64,000 nt of DNA, taken from NCBI RefSeq assembly GCF_015690355.1, contig NZ_JADPRT010000004.1:188330-252329 (forward strand), given 5' to 3'. The notes under the pieces were generated by a model that worked only from the letters and a program-made list of their open reading frames with translations, was not told the origin of the DNA and made no database searches. Positions 43,871-51,224 of this stretch are shown here, in pieces. Source of the DNA: Streptacidiphilus fuscans (GTDB lineage: Bacteria; Actinomycetota; Actinomycetes; Streptomycetales; Streptomycetaceae). A program made the position numbers and the translations under genes. Numbering within the stretch: position 1 is the stretch's first letter; the number at the start of each line of letters is the position of its first letter.

Positions 43871-44314
43871 GTGGCCACCGCGCGTAACAAGGCCCGGACC
43901 AAGGCCTTCCAGATCATCTTCGAGGCTGACCACCGGGGCGTCATGCCCACGCTGGTCCTCGCCGAGTGGGTGGCGCGCGCCCGCACCGGGGAGGAGGGCG
44001 TGCCGCAGGTTCCGGAGTACACCCGGGACCTGGTCGAGGGCTACGGCCGCCACGCGGCCCGGATCGACGACCTGCTGTCCACCTATGCGGTGGGCTGGAC
44101 GCTCGACCGGATGCCGATCGTGGACCGCAACGTGCTCCGCCTCGGCGCGTACGAGCTCATCTGGGAGGACTCGGTCCCGGACCCGGTGGTCCTGGACGAG
44201 TTCGTCGAGATCGCCAAGGACTTCTCCACGGACGAGTCCCCCTCCTTCGTCAACGGGCTGCTGGCCCGGCTGATGGAGCTGAAGCCCTCGCTCCGCGCCC
44301 AGCAGCGCGACTGA
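43871..44314 (+). CDS. nusB: Transcription antitermination protein NusB
   Basis: With NusE (S10) it binds boxA and supports rRNA antitermination. The 147-aa all-helical protein shows RTKAFQIIFEADHRG, YTRDLVEGYGRHAARIDDLL, MPIVDRNVLRLGAYELIWED and DFSTDESPSFVNGLLARLM, all NusB-typical. The start GTG 43871 is coupled to efp. A strong terminator follows. This is the last gene of the conserved block; beyond it, the expected bldD-pyr genes are replaced by accessory genes. Confidence 0.96.
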   Translation: MATARNKARTKAFQIIFEADHRGVMPTLVLAEWVARARTGEEGVPQVPEYTRDLVEGYGRHAARIDDLLSTYAVGWTLDRMPIVDRNVLRLGAYELIWEDSVPDPVVLDEFVEIAKDFSTDESPSFVNGLLARLMELKPSLRAQQRD

Positions 44315-44357
44315 GCGCACCGAGCGCTCGGAGCCAGGCGGCTTCGCGAAGACGTCG

Positions 44358-44400
44358 GCGCCCTGCCGCCCCGGAAACGGGGAGCGGCAGGGCGCTTTCG
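44358..44400 (+). terminator. Strong intrinsic terminator after nusB
   Basis: GCGCCCTGCCGC (44358-44369) pairs with GCGGCAGGGCGC (44384-44395). Inside, CCC/GGG further closes a GGAAAC loop. TTTCGTCTGTTTT follows. It ends the pepQ-efp-nusB operon. Confidence 0.88.
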
Positions 44401-44431
44401 TCTGTTTTGGCGCGTTCTGCCATTTGCACTG

Positions 44432-44459
44432 TGTCACCAGCAGTGACAGTTCTGTTACA
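44432..44459. promoter_or_regulatory. Overlapping inverted repeats upstream of the 44536 gene
   Basis: TGTCAC-CAGCA-GTGACA (44432-44448) is a perfect 6-bp inverted repeat. Overlapping it, GTGACAG-TT-CTGTTAC (44443-44458) is a near-palindrome. Both lie about 80-100 nt before the start of the unknown gene and are good operator candidates. The cognate regulator is not identified. Confidence 0.45.
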
Positions 44460-44535
44460 GAGGGTGCGCATAGGAAGATCGCCGGCGGGGAGGACGAGGA
44501 GCAGTACCACCCCTCGTTCACCCTCGGAGGCTCCC

Positions 44536-45432
44536 ATGGCCAGGCATGCTCGTCCCGTCCGGCAGGCTCGTCCCAGCGGCCCCCGACCTGTGCAGTGCCC
44601 GCCCGTCCGGGTGGTGACCCCGCGCGACCGCCGCCGTTGCGGTTCGGCCGCGGACTCGGCGCTGCCGACGCCGACTGCGTCCCAGATGCAGGCGCAGGCA
44701 CCAACGGACCGGCCGACGATGCTCGGACTGGTCACCAATCGGGGCGACTTCGAGGAGCTGCGGGTCGAGGGGCGCACCGCCTACGAGACCTTCGGCGAGT
44801 ACCTGCACGACATCGAGGGGCTCATGGCCGAGTTGAAGGTTGACTGCGTCGAGACGCACGCGCGGGCCTTCTCGCCGGAGGACTTCGAGGCGTACTGCAC
44901 GCGCGAGGGTCTGCCGGCCGGGGAGGGCGACAGTCACCTGGCCTACATCGCCGACCCGGCGGGCGAGGAGGAGTGGGTCCGCTGGACCGGCGAGCCGCTC
45001 GCGGAGTTCCTGCTGCGCGTCGAGCGCGCCCACGAGCGTGGCCAGGTCCGGCGGATGCTGGAGCGGATGCTCGGGGAGACCGCGGAGGCCGCGCTGACTG
45101 GCGTCTTTCCCGAGCAGTTGCTGCGGATCGCCTACGCCCACGGCGCGGAGGCGTTGCGCGGGTTCCTGCTCGCCGCGGGGGAGGGGGCGTTCACCGTTGC
45201 CTGCGGTCTGTTCGCCCAGGAGGAGCCGGTGACCGCGTGGGCCGATCTGTGGATGGAGCCGGACGGTGTGCTGCGGATCGAGGAGGAGGATCTGGACCTG
45301 CTCTGCGAGGTCCTCTGTGTCGGCCACGCGCTGAACCTGCCCGGCGTGGTCACCCTCTCCGGTGTGAGCGCGCAGCGGGGCGAAGTCGGCTGGGAGTGGA
45401 CCTTCGACGGGCAGGCCTACTGCCGGACCTGA
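44536..45432 (+). CDS. Hypothetical protein of unknown function
   Basis: I do not recognise the family. The 298-aa frame from ATG 44536 has a good GGAGG 5 nt upstream. Residues 1-60 are basic, Pro/Arg-rich and low-complexity (MARHARPVRQARPSGPRPVQ). The remaining 240 are acidic and compact, starting near MLGLVTNRGDFEELRVEGRT, with FSPEDFEAYCTREGLPAGEG and WMEPDGVLRIEEEDLDLLC. There is no signal peptide or TM segment. An internal ATG at 44719 would give the compact domain alone. It lies directly before the putative hydroxyproline cluster but is separated by a promoter region. Confidence 0.7.
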   Translation: MARHARPVRQARPSGPRPVQCPPVRVVTPRDRRRCGSAADSALPTPTASQMQAQAPTDRPTMLGLVTNRGDFEELRVEGRTAYETFGEYLHDIEGLMAELKVDCVETHARAFSPEDFEAYCTREGLPAGEGDSHLAYIADPAGEEEWVRWTGEPLAEFLLRVERAHERGQVRRMLERMLGETAEAALTGVFPEQLLRIAYAHGAEALRGFLLAAGEGAFTVACGLFAQEEPVTAWADLWMEPDGVLRIEEEDLDLLCEVLCVGHALNLPGVVTLSGVSAQRGEVGWEWTFDGQAYCRT

Positions 45433-45464
45433 GCTGAGCGGCTGAAAGCGCGCATTGCGTGGAC

Positions 45465-45501
45465 CATTGTCGGGCTCAATGCCGTGTGACATAGTATTGA
45501 C
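45465..45501 (+). promoter_or_regulatory. Promoter of the hydroxyproline-type operon, probably leaderless
   Basis: TAGTAT at 45492-45497 ends 4 nt before the GTG start codon at 45502, so transcription would begin at or near the start codon. TTGTCG at 45467-45472 is a possible -35 with a 19-nt spacer. CATTG-TCGGGCT-CAATG (45465-45481) is a small inverted repeat overlapping it, and GTGTGACA lies just downstream. No ribosome-binding site is present. Confidence 0.6.
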
Positions 45502-46695
45502 GTGCCTACAGGCCTTCGCTACGACGTGGTCGTGATCGGCGCCGGGATGATCGGCGCCGCGTGCGCGGACGCGCTGGCTGCGGATCCCCGCATGCGCGTC
45601 GCGGTGGTGGATCGCGGGCCGGTCGCCGGGGGGACGACCGGAGCTGGTGAGGGCAACCTGCTGGTCTCGGACAAGACGCCCGGTCCGGAGCTCGATCTCG
45701 CGCTCGCCAGTGCCCGCCTGTGGCGTGGGCTCGCCGACCAGCTCGGGGCACGAGCAGTGGAGTACGAGCCCAAGGGCGGCCTGGTGGTCGCCTCGGACGC
45801 CCAGGCGCTCGGCGCGCTGCGGGAGTTGGCCGAGGGGCAGCGGAAGGCGGGTGTGGCGGCCGAGTCGGTCCCCGCCGAACGCCTGCGCGAGCTCGAACCG
45901 CAGCTAGCGCCGGAGCTGGCCGGAGGCGTCCACTATCCGCAGGACGCCCAGGTGCAGCCCGCCCTCGCGGCGGCGACGCTGCTCCGCCGCGCACGCCACA
46001 CCGGCAGGGTCGACCTGCTGACGGGAACCGAGGTGCTCGGCCTGAGTACGGGACGCGTGCTGACGGACCGTCATGGCACGCTGCACTGCGACGCGGTGGT
46101 CAACGCCGCAGGGACGTGGGGCGGCGAGGTCGCGGCGTTGGCAGGATCCGTGCTGCCCGTCCGGCCGCGACGCGGATTCGTCCTGGTCACCGAGCCGCTG
46201 CCGCCGCTGGTGCGGCACAAGGTCTACGCGGCGGACTACGTCGCGGACGTGGCCAGCGGATCGGCCGGGCTGGAGAGTTCGGCGGTCGTCGAGGGCACGG
46301 CGGCGGGCCCGGTGCTGATCGGCGCGACCCGGGAGCGGGTCGGCTTCGACCGACTGCTCTCCGTGCCCGCGCTGGCTCGCCTGGCCGCGCAGGCGACCGC
46401 GCTCTTCCCAGCCCTCGCCTCGGTGCGGGCGATCCGCGCCTACCGGGGCTTCCGGCCGTACCTCCCCGACCATCTTCCCGCCATCGGGCGCGACGCGGTC
46501 CATCCCTGGCTCTTCCACGCCTGCGGTCACGAGGGCGCGGGCATCGGGCTCGCCCCCGCGACCGGCCTGCTGATCGCCCAACTCGTCCGTGGCGAGACCC
46601 CGTTCCTCGACCCGTCGCCCTTCGACCCCGCCAGGTTCGCGAAGTTCCCTCAGTTCCCTCAGTTCGCCGAGCCGCAGCACGAGGAGCAGCCGTGA
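45502..46695 (+). CDS. FAD-dependent oxidoreductase, D-amino acid/hydroxyproline dehydrogenase catalytic subunit (HcnC-like)
   Basis: A 397-aa DAO-fold flavoprotein. The N-terminal FAD motif is YDVVVIGAGMIGAACADALA and the middle has VNAAGTWGGEVAAL. The C-terminus carries the DAO signature YRGFRPYLPDHLPAIG followed by HACGHEGAGIGLAPATGLLI. It is co-encoded with a 2Fe-2S subunit and a second FAD protein, the arrangement of three-component amine or hydroxyproline dehydrogenases. Inference: it oxidises cis-4-hydroxy-D-proline or a similar D-imino acid to the pyrroline. The stop overlaps the next start (GTGA). Confidence 0.85.
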   Translation: MPTGLRYDVVVIGAGMIGAACADALAADPRMRVAVVDRGPVAGGTTGAGEGNLLVSDKTPGPELDLALASARLWRGLADQLGARAVEYEPKGGLVVASDAQALGALRELAEGQRKAGVAAESVPAERLRELEPQLAPELAGGVHYPQDAQVQPALAAATLLRRARHTGRVDLLTGTEVLGLSTGRVLTDRHGTLHCDAVVNAAGTWGGEVAALAGSVLPVRPRRGFVLVTEPLPPLVRHKVYAADYVADVASGSAGLESSAVVEGTAAGPVLIGATRERVGFDRLLSVPALARLAAQATALFPALASVRAIRAYRGFRPYLPDHLPAIGRDAVHPWLFHACGHEGAGIGLAPATGLLIAQLVRGETPFLDPSPFDPARFAKFPQFPQFAEPQHEEQP

Positions 46696-47012
46696 GCCGT
46701 ACCCCACCCGGCCCCTTCGACCTCGTCCGGGCCAGGCCCGAGGCTGCCTTCGACTTCAGCTTCGACGGCGAGCCCGTCTCCGCCCGGCCCGGGCAGACCG
46801 TGGCGGCGGCGCTGTGGCAGTCCGGCCGCCTGGCCTGGCGGTCGACCCGCGACGGCGAGCGCCCGCGTGGTGCGTTCTGCGGCATGGGCGTCTGCTTCGA
46901 CTGCCTGGTCGAACTGGACGGCGTGCCGAACGTCCGCGCCTGCCTGGCTCCGGCCCGCCCCGGCGCGCAAGTGCGGACGCAGCGACGGGACGGTCATGCC
47001 GACCTCGTCTGA
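46692..47012 (+). CDS. (2Fe-2S)-binding small subunit of the dehydrogenase (HcnA-like)
   Basis: A 106-aa Fer2_4-type ferredoxin domain. The cluster cysteines are C63, C68, C71 and C84, in AFCGMGVCFDC and RACLAP. FSFDGEPVSARPGQTVAAAL is the usual beta-grasp start. It passes electrons between the two flavin subunits. GTG at 46692 overlaps the previous stop by 4 nt, and its 3' end overlaps the next gene by 17 nt. Confidence 0.88.
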   Translation: MSRTPPGPFDLVRARPEAAFDFSFDGEPVSARPGQTVAAALWQSGRLAWRSTRDGERPRGAFCGMGVCFDCLVELDGVPNVRACLAPARPGAQVRTQRRDGHADLV

Positions 47013-48480
47013 GCGTGCCGAACACGCCGACCGTGCTGCCGCCGAGTTCGATCTCGCCGTGATCGGTGCGGGTCCGGCCGGGTTGGCCGGAGCCGTGGCG
47101 GCGGCCGAACGCGGGCTTCGCGTCGCGCTGGTGGACGCCGCGCCGCAGCCGGGCGGGCAGTTCTACCGCCAGCCCGCCGCCGAACTCCACGCCGAACGGC
47201 CACAGGCCCTGCACCACGGGTGGGCTGCCTTCGCGGCGTTGCTGCGACGACTCGAACTGGTTGCGGAGCCAGTCGGGCGGTTCGCGGACCACCATGTCTG
47301 GTCCGTCGTCCCGACACCGGACGGACGATGGCGGATCCATGTGCTCACCGGCCCTGACCAGCGCCGGGCGCGGGCTCTGACCGCCCGTCATCTTCTCTTC
47401 GCCACCGGCGCGCACGAACGTCAGTTGCCCTTCCCGGGCTGGACGCTGCCCGGCGTCGTCGCGGCCGGGGGAGCGCAGGCGATGCTCAAGTCCGCCCTGG
47501 TGCTGCCGGGGCGCCGCGTCGTGGTCGCCGGAAGCGGGCCGCTGCTGCTGGCCGTGGCCGCGTCGCTGGTCAAGGCCGGGGCACGGGTGCCGCTGGTGGC
47601 CGAGGCGGCCGACTACCTCGGCTACGCCTCCGGGGCCCGGGTTCTGGCCGCCAACCCCGGCAAGCTGCTTGAGGGAGGGCAGCATGCCGCCGTGCTGGCC
47701 CGACACCGGGTGGCGCTGCGCACCCGCACGGCGGTCGTCGCCGCGCACGGCGGCGACCGCGTGGAGTCGGTGACGCTGGCGCGGCTCGACCGCGACTGGC
47801 GGCCGATCCCGGGCACGGAGCGGCGTGTCGCGTGCGATGCCGTGGCGGTCGGGCACGGGCTGGTTCCGCAGCTGGAGCTTCCGCTCGAACTCGGCTGCCG
47901 CACGGTCCGGTCGCCGGACGGCGCCGCCGCACTGGAGGTCGACGCCCGGCAGCGCACCAGCGTCCCCGGCATCTGGGCCGCCGGTGAGACCACCGGCGTC
48001 GGCGGCGTGCAGTTGGCGCTCGTCGAAGGCGGGTTGGCGGGCCGGGCCGTCGCGGGCGACAGCGCTGTGCCCGCCGCGCTGCTCCGCCGCCGCGCCCGGC
48101 TGCGGGAGTTCGCCGAGCTGATGGCCGTCCGCCATGCCCCGGGCCCCGGTTGGCCCGCCTGGCTCGACGACGACACCGAGGTCTGCCGTTGCGAGGAAGT
48201 GACGGCAGGTCAGATCCGTTCGTCGGTCGCCGAGCTGGGCGCAGGGGACCAGCGGACCGTGAAACTGCTGACGCGGGCCGGAATGGGCTGGTGCCAGGGA
48301 CGGATGTGCGGACCCGCCGTCTCCCGGCTCTGCGCGTCGTACGCCGGTGGCGGTGGGTCCGAGGCCGCCGAACCGTCCTACGCCGACGGGCTGTTGACCC
48401 GCCCGCTCGCCGTCCCCGTCCCGCTCGGTCTGTTGGCCGAGTCCGCCACAGAGCCGCCCACCCGAGGAGCTGACGAATGA
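46996..48480 (+). CDS. NAD(P)/FAD-dependent oxidoreductase with C-terminal 2Fe-2S domain (HcnB-like)
   Basis: A 494-aa pyridine-nucleotide disulphide-type flavoprotein. It has FDLAVIGAGPAGLAGAVAAA (FAD), RRVVVAGSGPLLLAVAASL (NAD(P) Rossmann) and GIWAAGETTGVGGVQLALVE (second FAD contact). The C-terminal domain has CRCEEVTAGQIRSSV followed by WCQGRMCG, a BFD-like four-cysteine 2Fe-2S cluster. This domain combination is that of the HcnB/OoxA subunits of D-amino-acid and hydroxyproline dehydrogenases. ATG at 46996 lies inside the preceding gene. The stop overlaps the next start by 4 nt. Confidence 0.87.
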   Translation: MPTSSERAEHADRAAAEFDLAVIGAGPAGLAGAVAAAERGLRVALVDAAPQPGGQFYRQPAAELHAERPQALHHGWAAFAALLRRLELVAEPVGRFADHHVWSVVPTPDGRWRIHVLTGPDQRRARALTARHLLFATGAHERQLPFPGWTLPGVVAAGGAQAMLKSALVLPGRRVVVAGSGPLLLAVAASLVKAGARVPLVAEAADYLGYASGARVLAANPGKLLEGGQHAAVLARHRVALRTRTAVVAAHGGDRVESVTLARLDRDWRPIPGTERRVACDAVAVGHGLVPQLELPLELGCRTVRSPDGAAALEVDARQRTSVPGIWAAGETTGVGGVQLALVEGGLAGRAVAGDSAVPAALLRRRARLREFAELMAVRHAPGPGWPAWLDDDTEVCRCEEVTAGQIRSSVAELGAGDQRTVKLLTRAGMGWCQGRMCGPAVSRLCASYAGGGGSEAAEPSYADGLLTRPLAVPVPLGLLAESATEPPTRGADE

Positions 48481-49409
48481 CCCCCGCCCCTGATGCGGCC
48501 CCTGCTGCCGCCTCCGACGACCGCCGGGCGCCCTGGCACGGCATCATGGTCGCCACCGCGCTCCCCTTCCGCGAGGACGGGTCCGTCGACTACGACGCCT
48601 ACGCCCGGCACGTGTGCTTCCTGCTCGACAACGGCTGCGACGGCGTCGTCCCCAACGGATCGCTCGGCGAGTACCAGACGCTGACCGACGAGGAGCGGGC
48701 CCAGGTGGTCCGGGTCGCCGTCGAGGCCGCCGGGGACGGCCGCCGGGTGATGCCCGGCACCGCCGCGTACGGCGGCGCCGAGTCGCGCCGCTGGGCGGAG
48801 CAGGCGGCAGCGGCAGGCGCCGGATCGGTGCTCCAACTGCCCCCGAACGCCTACCGCGCGGACCGTGAGGCCGTGCTCGCGCACTACGCCGAGGTCGCCC
48901 GGGCCGGCCTGCCCGTCGTCGCCTACAACAACCCGCACGACACCCGTGTCGACCTCGTCCCTTCGCTGCTGGCCGAGTTGCACGCCGCAGGGAGCATCGT
49001 GGCGGTCAAGGAGTTCAGCGGCGACGTCCGGCGTGCCTACGAGATCGCCGAACTGGCCCCCGGCCTCGACCTGTTGGTCGGTGCGGACGACGTCCTGCTG
49101 GAGCTGGCCCTGGCCGGTGCCGTCGGCTGGATCGCCGGTTACCCGAACGCGCTGCCGCGCGCCTGCGCGGAGCTGTACCGCGCGGCGGTGGCCGGGGACC
49201 TGGCCGTCGCCCTGCCGCGCTACCGCACGCTGCACCCGTTGCTGCGCTGGGACTCGAAGACCGAGTTCGTCCAGGCCATCAAGCTCTCCATGGACCTGGC
49301 CGGTCGAAACGGCGGCCCGTGCCGCGCCCCGCGCGCCCCGCTGACCGGCACGACGCGGGACGCGGTGACCCGCGCCACGGAGAAGGTCCTCGCCGAGGGA
49401 CTGCGGTAG
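48477..49409 (+). CDS. DapA/NAL-family lyase, probable pyrroline-4-hydroxy-2-carboxylate deaminase
   Basis: A 310-aa TIM-barrel class I aldolase-fold protein. The Schiff-base lysine is K178 (SIVAVKEFSGD), the catalytic Tyr is Y150 in VVAYNNPHDT, and the substrate loop is PNGSLGEYQTLTDEE (GSLGE in place of GTTGE). Within this cluster the expected reaction is deamination of Pyr4H2C to alpha-ketoglutarate semialdehyde, as for LhpC. Dihydrodipicolinate synthase itself is unlikely given the context. ATG at 48477 overlaps the upstream stop. Confidence 0.82.
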   Translation: MTPAPDAAPAAASDDRRAPWHGIMVATALPFREDGSVDYDAYARHVCFLLDNGCDGVVPNGSLGEYQTLTDEERAQVVRVAVEAAGDGRRVMPGTAAYGGAESRRWAEQAAAAGAGSVLQLPPNAYRADREAVLAHYAEVARAGLPVVAYNNPHDTRVDLVPSLLAELHAAGSIVAVKEFSGDVRRAYEIAELAPGLDLLVGADDVLLELALAGAVGWIAGYPNALPRACAELYRAAVAGDLAVALPRYRTLHPLLRWDSKTEFVQAIKLSMDLAGRNGGPCRAPRAPLTGTTRDAVTRATEKVLAEGLR

Positions 49410-49421
49410 AAGGGAAGGCCC

Positions 49422-50423
49422 GTGAAAACCCGTCAGATCTACCACGCCGTCGACTCCCACACCGAGGGCATGCCCACCCGCGTCGTCACCGGCGGCGTCG
49501 GCGTGATCCCGGGTGCGACGATGGCCGAGCGCAGGGCGTACTTCGCCGAGCATCTGGACCACGTGCGGACCCTGCTCATGTACGAACCGCGCGGGCACTC
49601 CGCGATGAGCGGGGCGATCCTGCAGCCGCCGACGCGGGCGGACGCCGACTACGGAGTGCTGTTCATCGAGGTGTCCGGCCTGCTGCCGATGTGCGGGCAC
49701 GGGACCATCGGGGTGGCGACCGTGCTGGTGGAGACGGGGATGGTGCCCGTCGTGGAGCCGGTGACGACCGTCCGGCTGGACACGCCCGCCGGGCTGGTCG
49801 TGGTGGACGTGGCCGTCGAGGACGGCTCGGTGACCTCGGTGACGCTGCGCAACGTGCCCGCGTTCGCGGAGCGGCTGGACGCCACCGTCGTGGTCCCCGG
49901 CTTCGGGGAGATCCGCTACGACCTCGCCTTCGGCGGCAACTTCTATGCGATCGTCGAACTCGACGCCTACGGGCTGCCGTTCGACCGGGCGGCCAAGGAG
50001 GAGATCCTGCGCGCGGGGCTGGCCACCATGGCTGCCGTCAACGCGGCGGACGAGCCCGTCCATCCGGAGGACAAGCGCATCCACGGCGTGCACCACGTCT
50101 ACCTCGCCGCGCCCGGGTCCGACGCGGGCCACTCGCGCCACGCGATGGCCATCCACCCCGGCTGGTTCGACCGCTCGCCCTGCGGCACCGGGACGTCCGC
50201 GCGGATGGCCCAGCTGCACGCGCGCGGGGAACTCGCGGTGGGGGCGGAGTTCCGCAACGAGTCCTTCATCGGGACGCAGTTCGTCGGCCGGCTGGTGGGG
50301 GAGACGACGGTGGCCGGGCGACCGGCGGTGGTGCCGACGGTCACCGGGCGGGCCTGGATCACGGGCACGGCACAGTACTTCCTGGACCCCGCAGACCCCT
50401 TCCCCGCCGGGTTCCTGCTCTGA
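49422..50423 (+). CDS. Proline racemase family protein, probable 4-hydroxyproline 2-epimerase
   Basis: A 333-aa enzyme of the proline racemase superfamily. Both catalytic cysteines are present, C91 (LLPMCGHGTIGVAT) and C254 (DRSPCGTGTSARM), so it is a racemase/epimerase and not the Thr-containing 3-hydroxyproline dehydratase. VDSHTEGMPTRVV is the usual N-terminus. In context it would convert trans-4-hydroxy-L-proline to cis-4-hydroxy-D-proline for the upstream dehydrogenase. GTG at 49422 follows AAGGGAAGG; the intergenic gap is 12 nt. Confidence 0.88.
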   Translation: MKTRQIYHAVDSHTEGMPTRVVTGGVGVIPGATMAERRAYFAEHLDHVRTLLMYEPRGHSAMSGAILQPPTRADADYGVLFIEVSGLLPMCGHGTIGVATVLVETGMVPVVEPVTTVRLDTPAGLVVVDVAVEDGSVTSVTLRNVPAFAERLDATVVVPGFGEIRYDLAFGGNFYAIVELDAYGLPFDRAAKEEILRAGLATMAAVNAADEPVHPEDKRIHGVHHVYLAAPGSDAGHSRHAMAIHPGWFDRSPCGTGTSARMAQLHARGELAVGAEFRNESFIGTQFVGRLVGETTVAGRPAVVPTVTGRAWITGTAQYFLDPADPFPAGFLL

Positions 50424-50446
50424 CGCATGCGGGCAGAACCACCTGT

Positions 50447-50501
50447 GTGACGCACGCGTGGCAGGTGTCACGTGATGGTGCAGGATGATGTTGCACAGGA
50501 A
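50447..50501. promoter_or_regulatory. Candidate operator region ahead of the GntR gene
   Basis: GTGTGAC (about 50446-50452) and GTGTCAC (about 50465-50471) are inverted copies spaced by the GCACGCGTGG segment, and GTGCA-GGATGATGT-TGCAC follows at 50479-50497. GTGTGACA also occurs in the promoter of the dehydrogenase operon. A shared GntR-site half motif is possible. Confidence 0.4.
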
Positions 50502-50506
50502 TTCGC

Positions 50507-51214
50507 GTGAGAGGTACGACGGTGACGACGGAGCCCTTCGACAGCCCGGGCGGCGGGCTGCTCAACCTCCCTGCGGTGCAGGAGCGGCGCAGCCTGCGCG
50601 AGCAGGTGACCCACGCGCTGCGCGCCGCGCTGGTGGCCGGGGAGCTCCGTCCCGGGATCGTCTACTCGGCGCCCGTGCTGGCCGCCGAGTTCGGCGTCTC
50701 CGCCACGCCGGTCCGTGAGGCGATGCTCGACCTGGCCAAGGAGGGCCTGGTCGAGGTCGTCCGCAACAAGGGCTTCCGCATCGTCGGCCTGACCGAGCAG
50801 GACCTGGACGACTTCACCGAGATCCGCGAGCTGATCGAGATCCCGGCCACCGTCCGCGTCGCCCAGACCGCGACCCGGGCGCAGCTCGAACCCCTCCGCG
50901 CCCACGCCCGCGACATCGTCACGGCCGCCCGCCAGGGCGACCTGATCGCCTACGTGGACGCCGACCGCCGGTTCCACCTCGGCCTGCTGGCCCTGCACGG
51001 CAACCGCCACCTCGTCGACACCGTCCGCGACCTGCGCAGCCGTTCGCGCCTCTACGGGCTGCAAGCCCTGGTCTCGGCAGGGCGGCTGGTCGAGTCGGCG
51101 GAGGAGCACGAGCGGCTGCTCGACGCGATGATCGCGGGCGAGGTGAAGGGCGTCGAGGAGTTGATCACCTCCCACCTCGGACACGTCCGCAGGCTCTGGG
51201 CGGAAGGCAACTGA
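50507..51214 (+). CDS. GntR-family (FadR subfamily, FCD domain) transcriptional regulator
   Basis: A 235-aa regulator. The N-terminal winged helix reads RSLREQVTHALRAALVAGEL and VLAAEFGVSATPVREAMLDL. The C-terminal FCD domain is all-helical and contains the metal/ligand histidine region DADRRFHLGLLALHGNRHLV. It lies 83 nt after the epimerase gene, same strand, and probably controls the upstream catabolic genes in response to the substrate or an intermediate. GTG at 50507 (AGGA upstream) and GTG at 50522 (AGAGG upstream) are both plausible starts. Confidence 0.9.
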   Translation: MRGTTVTTEPFDSPGGGLLNLPAVQERRSLREQVTHALRAALVAGELRPGIVYSAPVLAAEFGVSATPVREAMLDLAKEGLVEVVRNKGFRIVGLTEQDLDDFTEIRELIEIPATVRVAQTATRAQLEPLRAHARDIVTAARQGDLIAYVDADRRFHLGLLALHGNRHLVDTVRDLRSRSRLYGLQALVSAGRLVESAEEHERLLDAMIAGEVKGVEELITSHLGHVRRLWAEGN

Positions 51215-51224
51215 CGATGCGTCA
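51208..51224. repeat. 17-bp direct repeat, left copy, flanking the LysE/LysR pair
   Basis: CAACTGACGATGCGTCA here is repeated exactly at 52908-52924. The core TGACG-ATG-CGTCA is itself palindromic. The copy spans the gntR stop and the start of the convergent lysE-type 3' end. Confidence 0.6.

Noticed and set aside
48477..49409. dapA, lysine-biosynthetic dihydrodipicolinate synthase
   Set aside because: The family fold fits, but the GSLGE loop and the gene context with an epimerase and three-part dehydrogenase favour a catabolic deaminase.
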